Positions 51,296 through 58,866 of a stretch of 64,000 bases of DNA are shown in pieces (position 1 is the first letter of the stretch; each line of letters starts with the position of its first letter). Both the position numbers and the translations under genes were made by a program. This DNA comes from JBJEFI01 sp051873875 (GTDB taxonomy: Bacteria > Bacillota > Bacilli > Bacillales > Bacillaceae_G). The notes under the pieces are model-generated. The model saw nothing but the letters and a program-made list of their open reading frames with translations, had not been told where the DNA came from and did no database searches. The DNA lies in NCBI GenBank assembly GCA_051873875.1, contig JBJEFI010000079.1:42924-106923 (forward strand). The letters run 5' to 3'.

Positions 51296-52195
51296 TTAAG
51301 AGAATTTAGACAAATTACTATATATCCACTTTTCCCATTCTTCTCTTTTATCCCCTACATATCGTTCACCAGCTTCACTAGCATTTTTTACAAAGGCCCC
51401 TCCACCTAATCCGACAAGTAAACTAGGATACATTTGTTCAAATTTATCAGCCATCTCATATGTAGCTTTTCTATTTTCTAAGTAAAAACATGAGATAAAT
51501 AACAAAGCTGGATTTAATTGGTCAATTACCATTTTTAAATCCTTGTCTGGAATACCAACACCTAAATAAATAACTTGAAATCCTTTTCGACGCAAAAAGA
51601 TTGTAAAAAGAAATAACTCTAATTCATAGTCTTCATTAGGTCCACTCACTGCAATTACCTTTGGTAAGGTAGGATTGATCGGTAAATGTTGATAAATCAT
51701 GCCTATTCTCATTTGCAAATAAGTAGTAACAAAATGTCGATGAGCAATTGTAACAAGCCCTGCTTCTGTCATTTTAGCAACCTTTGCTAATACAGCAGCA
51801 AAAATATCACTCATTACTTTATCAACTGAAAATAAGCTGAAGGCTTCATTCACATAATTCGTTGCTTTTTCTTCATCGAAATCCAACAATGCATTTGTTA
51901 GCTGATTCACGAATAAAGTTGTGTTATCTTTTTCTACGTCTATTTGGACATACTCATTCGATTCTAAAAGGACTACCGCTTGTCCAATTGTAAACCCTTC
52001 TTGTATTTTTTCAACTAACCATTTCAAAATTTTTACATGTTCATCTGTATATAAGCGATGTCCTGCTTCATTTCGAACTGGAGAAATAATATGATATCTT
52101 CTTTCCCAAGCTCGCAATGTTCCAGGTTGTATACCGAGTATTGTACATATTGCTTTAATGTTGTATTTTCCCTCTTTCATTGTCACGGATAACAA
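51296..52195 (-). CDS. MerR-family regulator with B12-binding-like fold, cobalamin ligands apparently lost
   Basis: The 299-aa protein is CarH/LitR-like: a MerR winged helix (YNIKAICTILGIQPGTLRAW, residues 11-30; RNEAGHRLYT), a helical-bundle domain (about 95-170) and a Rossmann-like B12 domain (178-299). The cobalamin features of CarH are missing: the lower-ligand motif GERHELG is NEDYELE here (Tyr190 replaces the His), and the bundle's EEHF is HRHF. So a cobalamin-independent regulator is inferred. TTG at 52195 is best supported (AAGGA six bases upstream). Targets are unknown; no carotenoid gene is in the window. Confidence 0.8.
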   Translation of the reverse strand: MLSVTMKEGKYNIKAICTILGIQPGTLRAWERRYHIISPVRNEAGHRLYTDEHVKILKWLVEKIQEGFTIGQAVVLLESNEYVQIDVEKDNTTLFVNQLTNALLDFDEEKATNYVNEAFSLFSVDKVMSDIFAAVLAKVAKMTEAGLVTIAHRHFVTTYLQMRIGMIYQHLPINPTLPKVIAVSGPNEDYELELFLFTIFLRRKGFQVIYLGVGIPDKDLKMVIDQLNPALLFISCFYLENRKATYEMADKFEQMYPSLLVGLGGGAFVKNASEAGERYVGDKREEWEKWIYSNLSKFS

Positions 52196-52224
52196 CCTAC
52201 TTCCTTTCAGATTTTTAGTACTTA

Positions 52225-53013
52225 TTAAAAATGTTTTTCCTTATTTAAAAGGGTAATGACATGTGCCTCAGATAGTGCTCCTAACCGCATTGGAATACGT
52301 CTTGTCCCATACCCATTACTTACAAATAAAATTGTCTTTTTCATTTTTTTGGTTCCACCTAGTTGATAAGGTCCAAAGCCAAATATTCGAATTTGGCCAC
52401 CATGTGTATGCCCTGCAAGAATCAAAGCTATCTTATGTTTTTCTGTTACCTTTCTTATAATCGCTGGGTTATGTGAAACTAAAATTTTGAATGCATCTTC
52501 CTTTAACTCTTTTGCTTTTTGAAGTGTAAGTGCTAAATCATCTCGCTCTGTTCCTACATCATCTACCCCTAGCAATAACAAAGCATCATTTTCATATGAT
52601 TCAAATAAGACTGCATCATTCGTTAACACTTTTACTCCTTTTTGCCATAATAAGGCATCTAGCTCATGATGATTTTTTTCATAATCGTTATTTCCCCAAA
52701 CAAAGTATACAGGTGCAATTTCCCTTAACATTTCTATGTTTTGTTCAACCCGCTCGAAAGGAACACCTTTTTCTACTAAATCGCCACCAATAATAACAAT
52801 GTCTATTTTTTTATTTACTTGTTCTAACAATTCCTTTGCTATTTTTCTTCGATGAACATCTGTTATAAACAAAATATTGATTTCTCCAAATGATGCAGGA
52901 AAATCTTCAAATGCAAAAGTTTTATATAACAATCTATTTGCCCGTGCGTTTTTTATCATCACAACAATGAGCACAAGAATTAGAATTACTACTATAATAA
53001 AAAGTTCTCTCAA
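52225..53013 (-). CDS. ypbG: Metallophosphoesterase YpbG
   Basis: A 262-aa calcineurin-like phosphoesterase with one N-terminal membrane anchor (residues 3-20). Metal-ligand motifs in order: FITDVHRRK (D-x-H), IIGGDLVEKG (GD), VWGNNDYEKN (GNND), ILVSHNPAI and LAGHTHGGQIRIFG. Substrate unknown; the YkuE/YpbG group is membrane-bound. It lies 30 bases before the MerR-like gene on the same strand. Confidence 0.9.
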   Translation of the reverse strand: MRELFIIVVILILVLIVVMIKNARANRLLYKTFAFEDFPASFGEINILFITDVHRRKIAKELLEQVNKKIDIVIIGGDLVEKGVPFERVEQNIEMLREIAPVYFVWGNNDYEKNHHELDALLWQKGVKVLTNDAVLFESYENDALLLLGVDDVGTERDDLALTLQKAKELKEDAFKILVSHNPAIIRKVTEKHKIALILAGHTHGGQIRIFGFGPYQLGGTKKMKKTILFVSNGYGTRRIPMRLGALSEAHVITLLNKEKHF

Positions 53014-53067
53014 TTTCTTTCCTCCTTTTCGCTTATCATATCATTTCCAAACATGAAAAAAAAAGAA

Positions 53068-53094
53068 AAGAGACTGATTCTTTGCTCAGTCTCT
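53068..53094 (-). terminator. Terminator of the AcuB-like gene
   Basis: AGAGACTGA / TCAGTCTCT stem within A-rich and T-rich flanks, located right after the stop at 53101 on the minus strand. Confidence 0.85.
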
Positions 53095-53100
53095 TTTTTA

Positions 53101-53745
53101 TTAAACCAATACTTTATCTTCTGATGTATGAATAATTTTAAAACCTGCATGCTGAATTTTTTCAATAAATTCTTCTGTGCGGTCACTTTTTTCTATTTTT
53201 AAAACAATTCGTCTTACTAACTTATCTGTAGCATCAAAGGTTGATAATGAAATAATATTAATATGATAGCTGGCTGCAATTTCAGAAAGCACTGCAATTC
53301 GCCCTTCACACTCTACACAAGTAAGCGTTAATCGAATTCCATCTCGTTGCGCGCCTAATGACTTCGTAAATTCCTCAAACATGTCATAGCGAGTTACAAT
53401 TCCTAAAAAGACACCTTCTTTATTTTCAACCCCTACTAATGGTATGTTCTTTAATAAAAAGAATGCTTTTTCAAATACTTCCACTTCATGTAATACCAAA
53501 TATCGTTGTTTCGCAATTTCTTCTGCTGTCGTTTCATTTAAAAACTCTTCCTTCTTCAACGATGAAGTAAAGTAGTTTTCAAAAATTCGAAACCTAGTCA
53601 AAACACCTACAAATTTATCCTTTTTTAAAACAGGTGCTGCATCAATATTATGTTGCTCTAATATCTGTAATCCTTCTTTTAACGATGCATCGTGTTGAAT
53701 AATGACACATCTATACTTAGGAATCATTATACTTTTTACGAACAT
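53101..53745 (-). CDS. AcuB-like tandem CBS plus ACT-domain protein
   Basis: The 214-aa protein has two CBS motifs (MFVKSIMIPKYRCVIIQHDA to LTRFRIF; SLVVHEVEVF-like RYLVLHEVEVFEKAFFLLKN to IVTRYDMFEEF) and a C-terminal ACT domain (from about 140: GIRLTLTCVECEGRIAVLSE). Same length and layout as B. subtilis AcuB, so an adenine-nucleotide-sensing role is likely. B. subtilis acuB lies in acuABC near ccpA; no acuA or acuC is here, so it may be a paralogue. Its own terminator follows. Confidence 0.7.
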   Translation of the reverse strand: MFVKSIMIPKYRCVIIQHDASLKEGLQILEQHNIDAAPVLKKDKFVGVLTRFRIFENYFTSSLKKEEFLNETTAEEIAKQRYLVLHEVEVFEKAFFLLKNIPLVGVENKEGVFLGIVTRYDMFEEFTKSLGAQRDGIRLTLTCVECEGRIAVLSEIAASYHINIISLSTFDATDKLVRRIVLKIEKSDRTEEFIEKIQHAGFKIIHTSEDKVLV

Positions 53746-53844
53746 TTGCCTTCCCCCCTTTTTGATGTATATAATTACTCCCTATTCATTTATACCATCT
53801 CTATTTCTATTCTATTTACAAAATTTGTTACAAACTTGCGACAT

Positions 53845-54468
53845 TTACTTTAATCCAATTTCGGCCTTAGGTGGGATTTTTAACAATTGTCCTGGTGTTA
53901 ATTCATTTGACGTTAACCCATTTAAACTGCGAATAAAAGATTCCCCATCTCTTGTTTGATAATATTTCATCGAAACAGAATATAACGTATCTCCTGCTAC
54001 AACCGTATGAAGTGTATAATGCTCTTCTTTCGTTTCTTCTTTCNNNNNNNNNNNNNNNNNNNNNNNNNNNNNNNNNNNNNNNNNNNNNNNNNNNNNNNNN
54101 NNNNNNNNNNNNNNNNNNNNNNNNNNNNNNNNNNNNNNNNNNNTTTTCTTTTCTTGTTCTTTCTTATCTACCTTTTGCCCTGTTTGCTTTTCTGATTGTG
54201 GTTCTTTTGTAGCTAACGGTTTATTTTCTTGTACATTAACTATTTCATATCCCTTTTTCTCATTTTGTACAGGTTGGCCATAATATGTATACATAAAAAC
54301 GACAATTGGAATAAGTAAAAAACAGAATAATAAAAAACGAATAAGGGGATGTCTCATTTTTAATTTTTTCCCCTTTTTTCCATCATCCGCATGAGTTTCA
54401 CTTCTAGGTGGTAAATTTAATACATCTTGCTCCTCAAGAGAAGAATGTTGTTCATTCTTTTTATCCAT
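53845..54468 (-). CDS. ypbE: LysM-domain membrane protein YpbE (interrupted by assembly gap)
   Basis: An N-terminal cytoplasmic tail (MDKKNEQHSSLEEQDVLNLP), one membrane span (about residues 40-60, LIRFLLFCFLLIPIVVFMYTY) and a C-terminal LysM peptidoglycan-binding domain (YTLHTVVAGDTLYSVSMKYYQ ... LTPGQLLKIPP). Between them is a Lys/Glu-rich linker interrupted by 100 N (54044-54143), so the total length is uncertain. The start at 54468 follows GGGAGTG; ypbD's stop is at 54461, a short overlap. In B. subtilis ypbE sits in the same place. Confidence 0.88.
   Translation of the reverse strand: MDKKNEQHSSLEEQDVLNLPPRSETHADDGKKGKKLKMRHPLIRFLLFCFLLIPIVVFMYTYYGQPVQNEKKGYEIVNVQENKPLATKEPQSEKQTGQKVDKKEQEKKXXXXXXXXXXXXXXXXXXXXXXXXXXXXXXXXXXKEETKEEHYTLHTVVAGDTLYSVSMKYYQTRDGESFIRSLNGLTSNELTPGQLLKIPPKAEIGLK
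54044..54143. other. Assembly gap, 100 N
   Basis: Exactly 100 unspecified bases inside the Lys/Glu-rich linker of ypbE. A round number and flanking repetitive AAG/GAA-type codons suggest a scaffold join with unresolved repeat, not real length. Confidence 0.95.
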
Positions 54469-55054
54469 TTTCTTCGTCACTCCCTTCATCATTAGAAAAT
54501 CGAATATAACACCCTAATATGAAGTCAATTAAAAAATGTGCAACAATGGTAACTACTAAGCTTTCCGTTACTTCAAAAACAATACCAAATAAAAAACTTA
54601 CGACTACTACAGAGCAAAACAATAATACTTTCTCTAAATAACGGATATGAACAAGTGCAAATATAATACTACTTATAATTAATCCAAATTGAGATTGTAA
54701 TACGCCCCTAAAAAATAATTCTTCAGAAATAGCAATTAGTATGGTATAAGCAGCAATTTTACCTAAACTCATCCCTTTAAATAATCGTTCATTTATTCCA
54801 CCATCATCAAGCCAATCTTCTGGTACAAATCGCATTAAAACAAAATCATTTAACAAAGCAATTGTAACAAGACCGCCACCAATGACAACAATCTCCACTA
54901 AATTAAATGTAAAATATGATTGTATTTTATAAAAAGGCGGAAAAGAAAAGAGAATACAAACAGCAGACAAACTTAGCAATAATAACTGCGTATACAATAA
55001 ACTTCTTTGAAGCTGCTCATCAGATATGTGTTTAATCAGTTCCTTTTGCTTCAT
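54461..55054 (-). CDS. ypbD: CPBP-family intramembrane metalloprotease YpbD
   Basis: A 197-aa protein with about six spans and the CAAX/CPBP signatures EELFFRGVLQS (EExxxR, about residues 113-123) and FALVHIRY (second motif). These proteins are predicted Type II CAAX prenyl endopeptidase-like proteases. It lies between recQ and ypbE in the same transcription direction, as in B. subtilis. Confidence 0.92.
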   Translation of the reverse strand: MKQKELIKHISDEQLQRSLLYTQLLLLSLSAVCILFSFPPFYKIQSYFTFNLVEIVVIGGGLVTIALLNDFVLMRFVPEDWLDDGGINERLFKGMSLGKIAAYTILIAISEELFFRGVLQSQFGLIISSIIFALVHIRYLEKVLLFCSVVVVSFLFGIVFEVTESLVVTIVAHFLIDFILGCYIRFSNDEGSDEENG

Positions 55055-55066
55055 TTTATCCCCCTT

Positions 55067-56578
55067 TTACAACCGTAATAATCGGTTTAATTCTTGCTGC
55101 CAACCTTCTATTTCTTCTGTTATCAGGATTTGTTTTTTCTTCTTATAAACATCTTGTTCTATCCCACAATAATCACAACAATTTTCTTTTTTTATATCGA
55201 TTGCCTGATCGAAAATAGCAAGTAATGCTTGGCGTCGACATGAAGATGTCTCTATCCATCGAATCATTTGTCCTAACTTATGCTGCTTTTGAACAAGACG
55301 CTGCTCAATATGGGCACATATTTTATTTATAATATCTTGTTTTATCTTCTTTGGTAGTAAAACTTGTTCTTTAATAACACCATGTTGCTCCAACTGATAT
55401 TTTAAAAAACGCCAATGAACTTCTGGTATCCCTAGTTCTCTTAACAATTCTTCTTCCCTTTGACGTGATAACAACATTTCATCCTTATAGCCATAAAGAA
55501 TGGTGCATATTACTTTTACCGCTTCACAGTTAGGAAGTTCCTCTTCAATCATAAATTGAGGCAATTGACTATCTCCGTTCATATAAAGCAAAATAGCAAC
55601 ACTAGGATTCCCATCACGCCCTGCACGGCCTATTTCTTGAATGTATGCTTCAATGTTGCTAGAAAAATGAAAATGAATCACATAACGAATATTTTTTTTA
55701 TTAATTCCCATTCCAAACGCACTTGTACAAGCAATAATTTCTAACTGATCATTTATAAATTGTTGTTGGATAAGCATTCGTTCTTCTTGTTCCATTCCAC
55801 CATGATAATATGCTACCTTCTTTATATCATGTTCTTGCAAATAATCTGTAATTCGCTTCGTCCATTTTCTGCTTCCACAATAAATAAGACCTGGTCCTTC
55901 TAATTCCTTTACATGCATAAGCAACCGTTGAAGTTTCTCATCCAATGTTTCTACTTCTTCTACCACATAAGCAATATTAGGTCGATCTAAGCTATGAACA
56001 TGTTCAACTACCTCATCTAATTCTAAATGCAAGCGAATGTCTTCTACAACATGCTTAGATGCTGTAGCCGTTAATGCTAAAGTAGCAAAGGGGTGTAGTT
56101 GTTTCCGATATGTTTTCAACTTTAAATAATCTGGGCGAAATTCATGTCCCCACTGAGAAATACAATGAGCTTCATCAACAACAAAAAGGGAGATATGTAT
56201 CTTTTTTAATCGCTCAAAGAAAAGCTCATGTTGTAACATTTCTGGTGAAATAAAAATAAATTTATATTGATGCAGGCGGGAAATCGCTTCATTTTTTTCT
56301 TTTGCTGAACGAAAACTATTAAAAGCAATTGCCTTCTTTTCTCCAAATAGACGTAGTTGATTGACTTGGTCTTCCATTAACGATAAAAGAGGCGAAATAA
56401 TTAAGACACATCCATCTAATACATATGCAGGAAGTTGGTAGCATAATGACTTTCCTGCACTTGTAGGTAATAATGCAATGACATCTTTTCCTTGTAACAA
56501 ATCTTCGATAATCTCCTTTTGTCCTTGTCGAAAAGAAGAATATGAAAAATGCTGACGTAACACTTCTTCAAGTTGCAA
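55067..56578 (-). CDS. recQ: RecQ-family DNA helicase (RecS/YpbC)
   Basis: A 503-aa 3'-5' helicase: HFSYSSFRQGQKEIIEDLL, Walker A LLPTSAGKSLCYQLP, DEAH in VVDEAHCISQWGHEFRPDYL, ALTATAS, and GRAGRDGNPSVAILL motif VI, with zinc Cys ligands C455-type (SSCRRQALL ... CCDYCG). The HRDC domain of long RecQ is absent, matching B. subtilis RecS. Start codon overlaps the ypbB 3' end by 11 bases, so the two are coupled. Confidence 0.93.
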   Translation of the reverse strand: MQLEEVLRQHFSYSSFRQGQKEIIEDLLQGKDVIALLPTSAGKSLCYQLPAYVLDGCVLIISPLLSLMEDQVNQLRLFGEKKAIAFNSFRSAKEKNEAISRLHQYKFIFISPEMLQHELFFERLKKIHISLFVVDEAHCISQWGHEFRPDYLKLKTYRKQLHPFATLALTATASKHVVEDIRLHLELDEVVEHVHSLDRPNIAYVVEEVETLDEKLQRLLMHVKELEGPGLIYCGSRKWTKRITDYLQEHDIKKVAYYHGGMEQEERMLIQQQFINDQLEIIACTSAFGMGINKKNIRYVIHFHFSSNIEAYIQEIGRAGRDGNPSVAILLYMNGDSQLPQFMIEEELPNCEAVKVICTILYGYKDEMLLSRQREEELLRELGIPEVHWRFLKYQLEQHGVIKEQVLLPKKIKQDIINKICAHIEQRLVQKQHKLGQMIRWIETSSCRRQALLAIFDQAIDIKKENCCDYCGIEQDVYKKKKQILITEEIEGWQQELNRLLRL

Positions 56579-57632
56579 GTTTCTCCCCCTCCTTTGCTAA
56601 AACAAGGCGAATTGCAAAATAAGACACCGAATCTCCTACGTATTCTTTTATTTTTTTTAATTTATTCGTTCTTAATGTAATTACAGCATGTTTTATCATT
56701 TCATGTTCTTCAGAAGAAACAAATGTATGCAAATGAAAAGCACCTGTATGTACCATAATTTCAACAATATGATCTTCAATCGTACTTTGTTTTAGTTTTC
56801 GCTTTAAAGCAATTTGTTCTATCGTATATCCTTGCTTGATAAGTGTATAGGTTACTTTTGTCGATTGACTAAGACCTGCATGTTCATGGAATTCATACAG
56901 CTTCTTTAATTGAACAATATCATCATTAAAGCGAATTTCGTGCACAGCCTTATGGAGAACAGAGACAAACTCAATATACGTTCGATAGACATTTTTATTC
57001 CTTCGTTGTCCTATCTGAGTATATGTAAGACCTGCTCGCTTGTAACCTGTTAAACGAGCGACAAATATATCAGCACTAGTAGGTGTACATTGTTGCAATA
57101 TCATTTCTAATTCTTTTTTAACACAACTTGCAACCTCATTTATTGATTGAAACGATTGCTGAAATAAAAACATTTTAATTTTTGTTTGAATATATGTATT
57201 TTCTTCAATTGGAATAAATTTTTTCTCTTCATATTGTAAATAAGAAAGCGTTTGAATTAGAAGATTAATGTGTTTCCAAAAATGTTTTCCATCCTCACCA
57301 TACTCATAACCATTTAAATAATTTGGCAACGGATTTTGTTCGTAGTAGCTTCCTACTTCTTTGTGACCTTTTTCCGAAAGAACGTACACTTTTTCGGATT
57401 GGAGTAACAAAAAATCCTTTTCCACTAATTCTTCTACATACTGATAAAAAACCTTCTCTTTTAATCCTTTAAATAAAGAAAAAAGAAATAAAAATTGAAA
57501 TAAATGTCCATCTTGAATTGTTTGTCCAGATCTTTTTCCGTTTAATAAATGGTAGACAGAGGCAATTGTCCTTTCCCCATTAATTTTGTCTACACAATAT
57601 AAAATTAAATAATGGAGTTCATTCACTGCCAT
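56568..57632 (-). CDS. ypbB: YpbB, HTH-containing protein upstream of recQ
   Basis: A 354-aa protein with a C-terminal helix-turn-helix (KVTYTLIKQGYTIEQIALKR, then KLKQSTIEDHIVEIMVHTG) of the type found at the C-terminus of some RecQ helicases (RQC-associated HTH_40), so a RecQ accessory role is inferred from the overlap with recQ. The N-terminal 250 residues match no domain I recognise. AAGGAG precedes the ATG. Between recQ and fer, as in B. subtilis. Confidence 0.9.
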   Translation of the reverse strand: MAVNELHYLILYCVDKINGERTIASVYHLLNGKRSGQTIQDGHLFQFLFLFSLFKGLKEKVFYQYVEELVEKDFLLLQSEKVYVLSEKGHKEVGSYYEQNPLPNYLNGYEYGEDGKHFWKHINLLIQTLSYLQYEEKKFIPIEENTYIQTKIKMFLFQQSFQSINEVASCVKKELEMILQQCTPTSADIFVARLTGYKRAGLTYTQIGQRRNKNVYRTYIEFVSVLHKAVHEIRFNDDIVQLKKLYEFHEHAGLSQSTKVTYTLIKQGYTIEQIALKRKLKQSTIEDHIVEIMVHTGAFHLHTFVSSEEHEMIKHAVITLRTNKLKKIKEYVGDSVSYFAIRLVLAKEGEKLAT

Positions 57633-57743
57633 GCATCTCCTTATGGATTATACCTATTATATTACCATAATTCGGTATTCTGTTCATTATCCCCTTTCTT
57701 ATTCAAAGAAATTTTATTTATTCCTAGATATTTGATTTCTTAG

Positions 57744-57772
57744 TTGAAAAGTTAATAAAAGCAATTTAAAAT
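57744..57772 (+). promoter_or_regulatory. Sigma-A type promoter of fer
   Basis: TTGAAA, 17-base spacer, TAAAAT, about 65 bases before the fer ATG. Confidence 0.75.
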
Positions 57773-57835
57773 GGTAGAGTAAGGATATGTAAGATATCTA
57801 AATATTTTAACAAAAATAAACGGGAGGTACACACC

Positions 57836-58084
57836 ATGCCTAAATACACAATTGTTGATAAAGACACTTGTATCGCTTGTGGTGCTTGCGGTGCTGCTGC
57901 GCCAGACATTTACGATTATGACGATGAAGGAATTGCTTTTGTAACACTTGACGACAATCAGGGTATCGTTGAAATTCCTGATGTTTTATTGGATGACATG
58001 ATGGATGCATTTGAAGGATGCCCAACAGATTCAATTAAAATCGCAGACGAATCATTCGATGGCGATGCATTAAAATTTGAGTAA
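57836..58084 (+). CDS. fer: Ferredoxin, 4Fe-4S
   Basis: An 82-aa electron carrier (MPKYTIVDKDTCIACGACGA). Cluster ligands: Cys12, Cys15, Cys18 in CIACGAC and the fourth in EGCPTDSI (about residue 62). Only one cluster is predicted. GGGAGGT lies before the ATG and a good promoter is 60 bases upstream. Divergent from ypbB, as in B. subtilis. A terminator cannot be seen because the sequence runs into a gap at 58116. Confidence 0.97.
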   Translation: MPKYTIVDKDTCIACGACGAAAPDIYDYDDEGIAFVTLDDNQGIVEIPDVLLDDMMDAFEGCPTDSIKIADESFDGDALKFE

Positions 58085-58115
58085 ACAAAAGCACTTATAA
58101 TAAAGAGGCTACTAC

Positions 58116-58215
58116 NNNNNNNNNNNNNNNNNNNNNNNNNNNNNNNNNNNNNNNNNNNNNNNNNNNNNNNNNNNNNNNNNNNNNNNNNNNNNNNNNNNNN
58201 NNNNNNNNNNNNNNN
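58116..58215. other. Assembly gap, 100 N
   Basis: A second block of exactly 100 N, at the fer-ribU junction. The real ribU gene needs some 80 further codons, so the true missing sequence must exceed 100 bases or contain an error. Confidence 0.95.
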
Positions 58216-58549
58216 CTAATCCTTTTAATGTTTGTGATTTTTTCCATATATAATATGTTGGCAATACTAACATGATAGATGCTAAAAGGTTAGCAAATTC
58301 CCCAACTGGAATACCAGCCGTTCCACCTCTCACCATATAGTACAGGAAGTTTTTAAAGAATGATACTAAAATCCCTGCAACTGGACCATATAAAATCATC
58401 GTTACTAAAGATGTAATATCCGAAATATCAATCTTTAAGAATGGTGGGAATCCTGGTACTGGAATCTCGATTAATGCCATCAAAATAAATCCAATCGCAC
58501 TCATCATCGAAATAACAATCATTTTTTTTACATTTTTACTTCTTTCCAT
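58216..58549 (-). CDS. ribU: Riboflavin transporter, S-component of ECF system (partial)
   Basis: N-terminal 111 residues of RibU/FmnP (B. subtilis YpaA), cut by the assembly gap. Starts MERSKNVKKMIVISMMSAIG and shows PVPGFPPFLKIDISDITSLV, characteristic of RibU, plus GGTAGIPVGEFANLLASI. About four of the expected six spans are present. Takes up riboflavin with EcfAA'T. Start at 58549 follows GGAGAGAGG; the longer frame to 58651 runs through the riboswitch terminator and is rejected. Regulated by the upstream FMN riboswitch. Confidence 0.92.
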
Positions 58550-58607
58550 GTTCCTCTCTCCTTTTCCATCGCCTATCTTAATAGAACGAAAGAGGCTTCC
58601 CATGTAC

Positions 58608-58638
58608 AAAAAATCCCCTCTACAACATGCAGAAGGGA
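58608..58638 (-). terminator. FMN-riboswitch expression-platform terminator
   Basis: Eleven-base stem TCCCTTCTGCA / TGTAGAGGGGA with a short loop, then TTTTTT on the minus strand, located between the FMN aptamer and the ribU ATG. Fits transcription termination when FMN is bound. Confidence 0.85.
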
Positions 58639-58707
58639 GAAATAGGTACATCGAATAAGAGTATACTTATGCTATATTTTTCACATAGCAACAAATAAAC
58701 CCGCGAA

Positions 58708-58836
58708 ACCTCTACCTTCTCCCATCCAGACTATACTGTCGGCTCTAGACTCTCACTAGATCCTGCCTTTCGGCTCGCGGGCTTAGAAGTAATCCTTCTT
58801 TACCGCCGATCGGGAATTTCACCCTGCCCTGAAGAT
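58708..58836 (-). ncRNA. FMN riboswitch (RFN element)
   Basis: The minus strand has the RFN conserved blocks in order: TCAGGGCAGGGTGAAATTCC, CGATCGGCGGT, AGCCCGCGAGC, CAGGATCTAGTGAGAGTCTA, GAGCCGACAGTATAGTC and GGATGGGAGAAGGTAGAG. P1 closes between CTTC-type and the 3' end. Senses FMN and controls the downstream riboflavin transporter gene ribU. Confidence 0.97.
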
Positions 58837-58866
58837 AGTACAATATTAAATTAAATTACATTTTCA

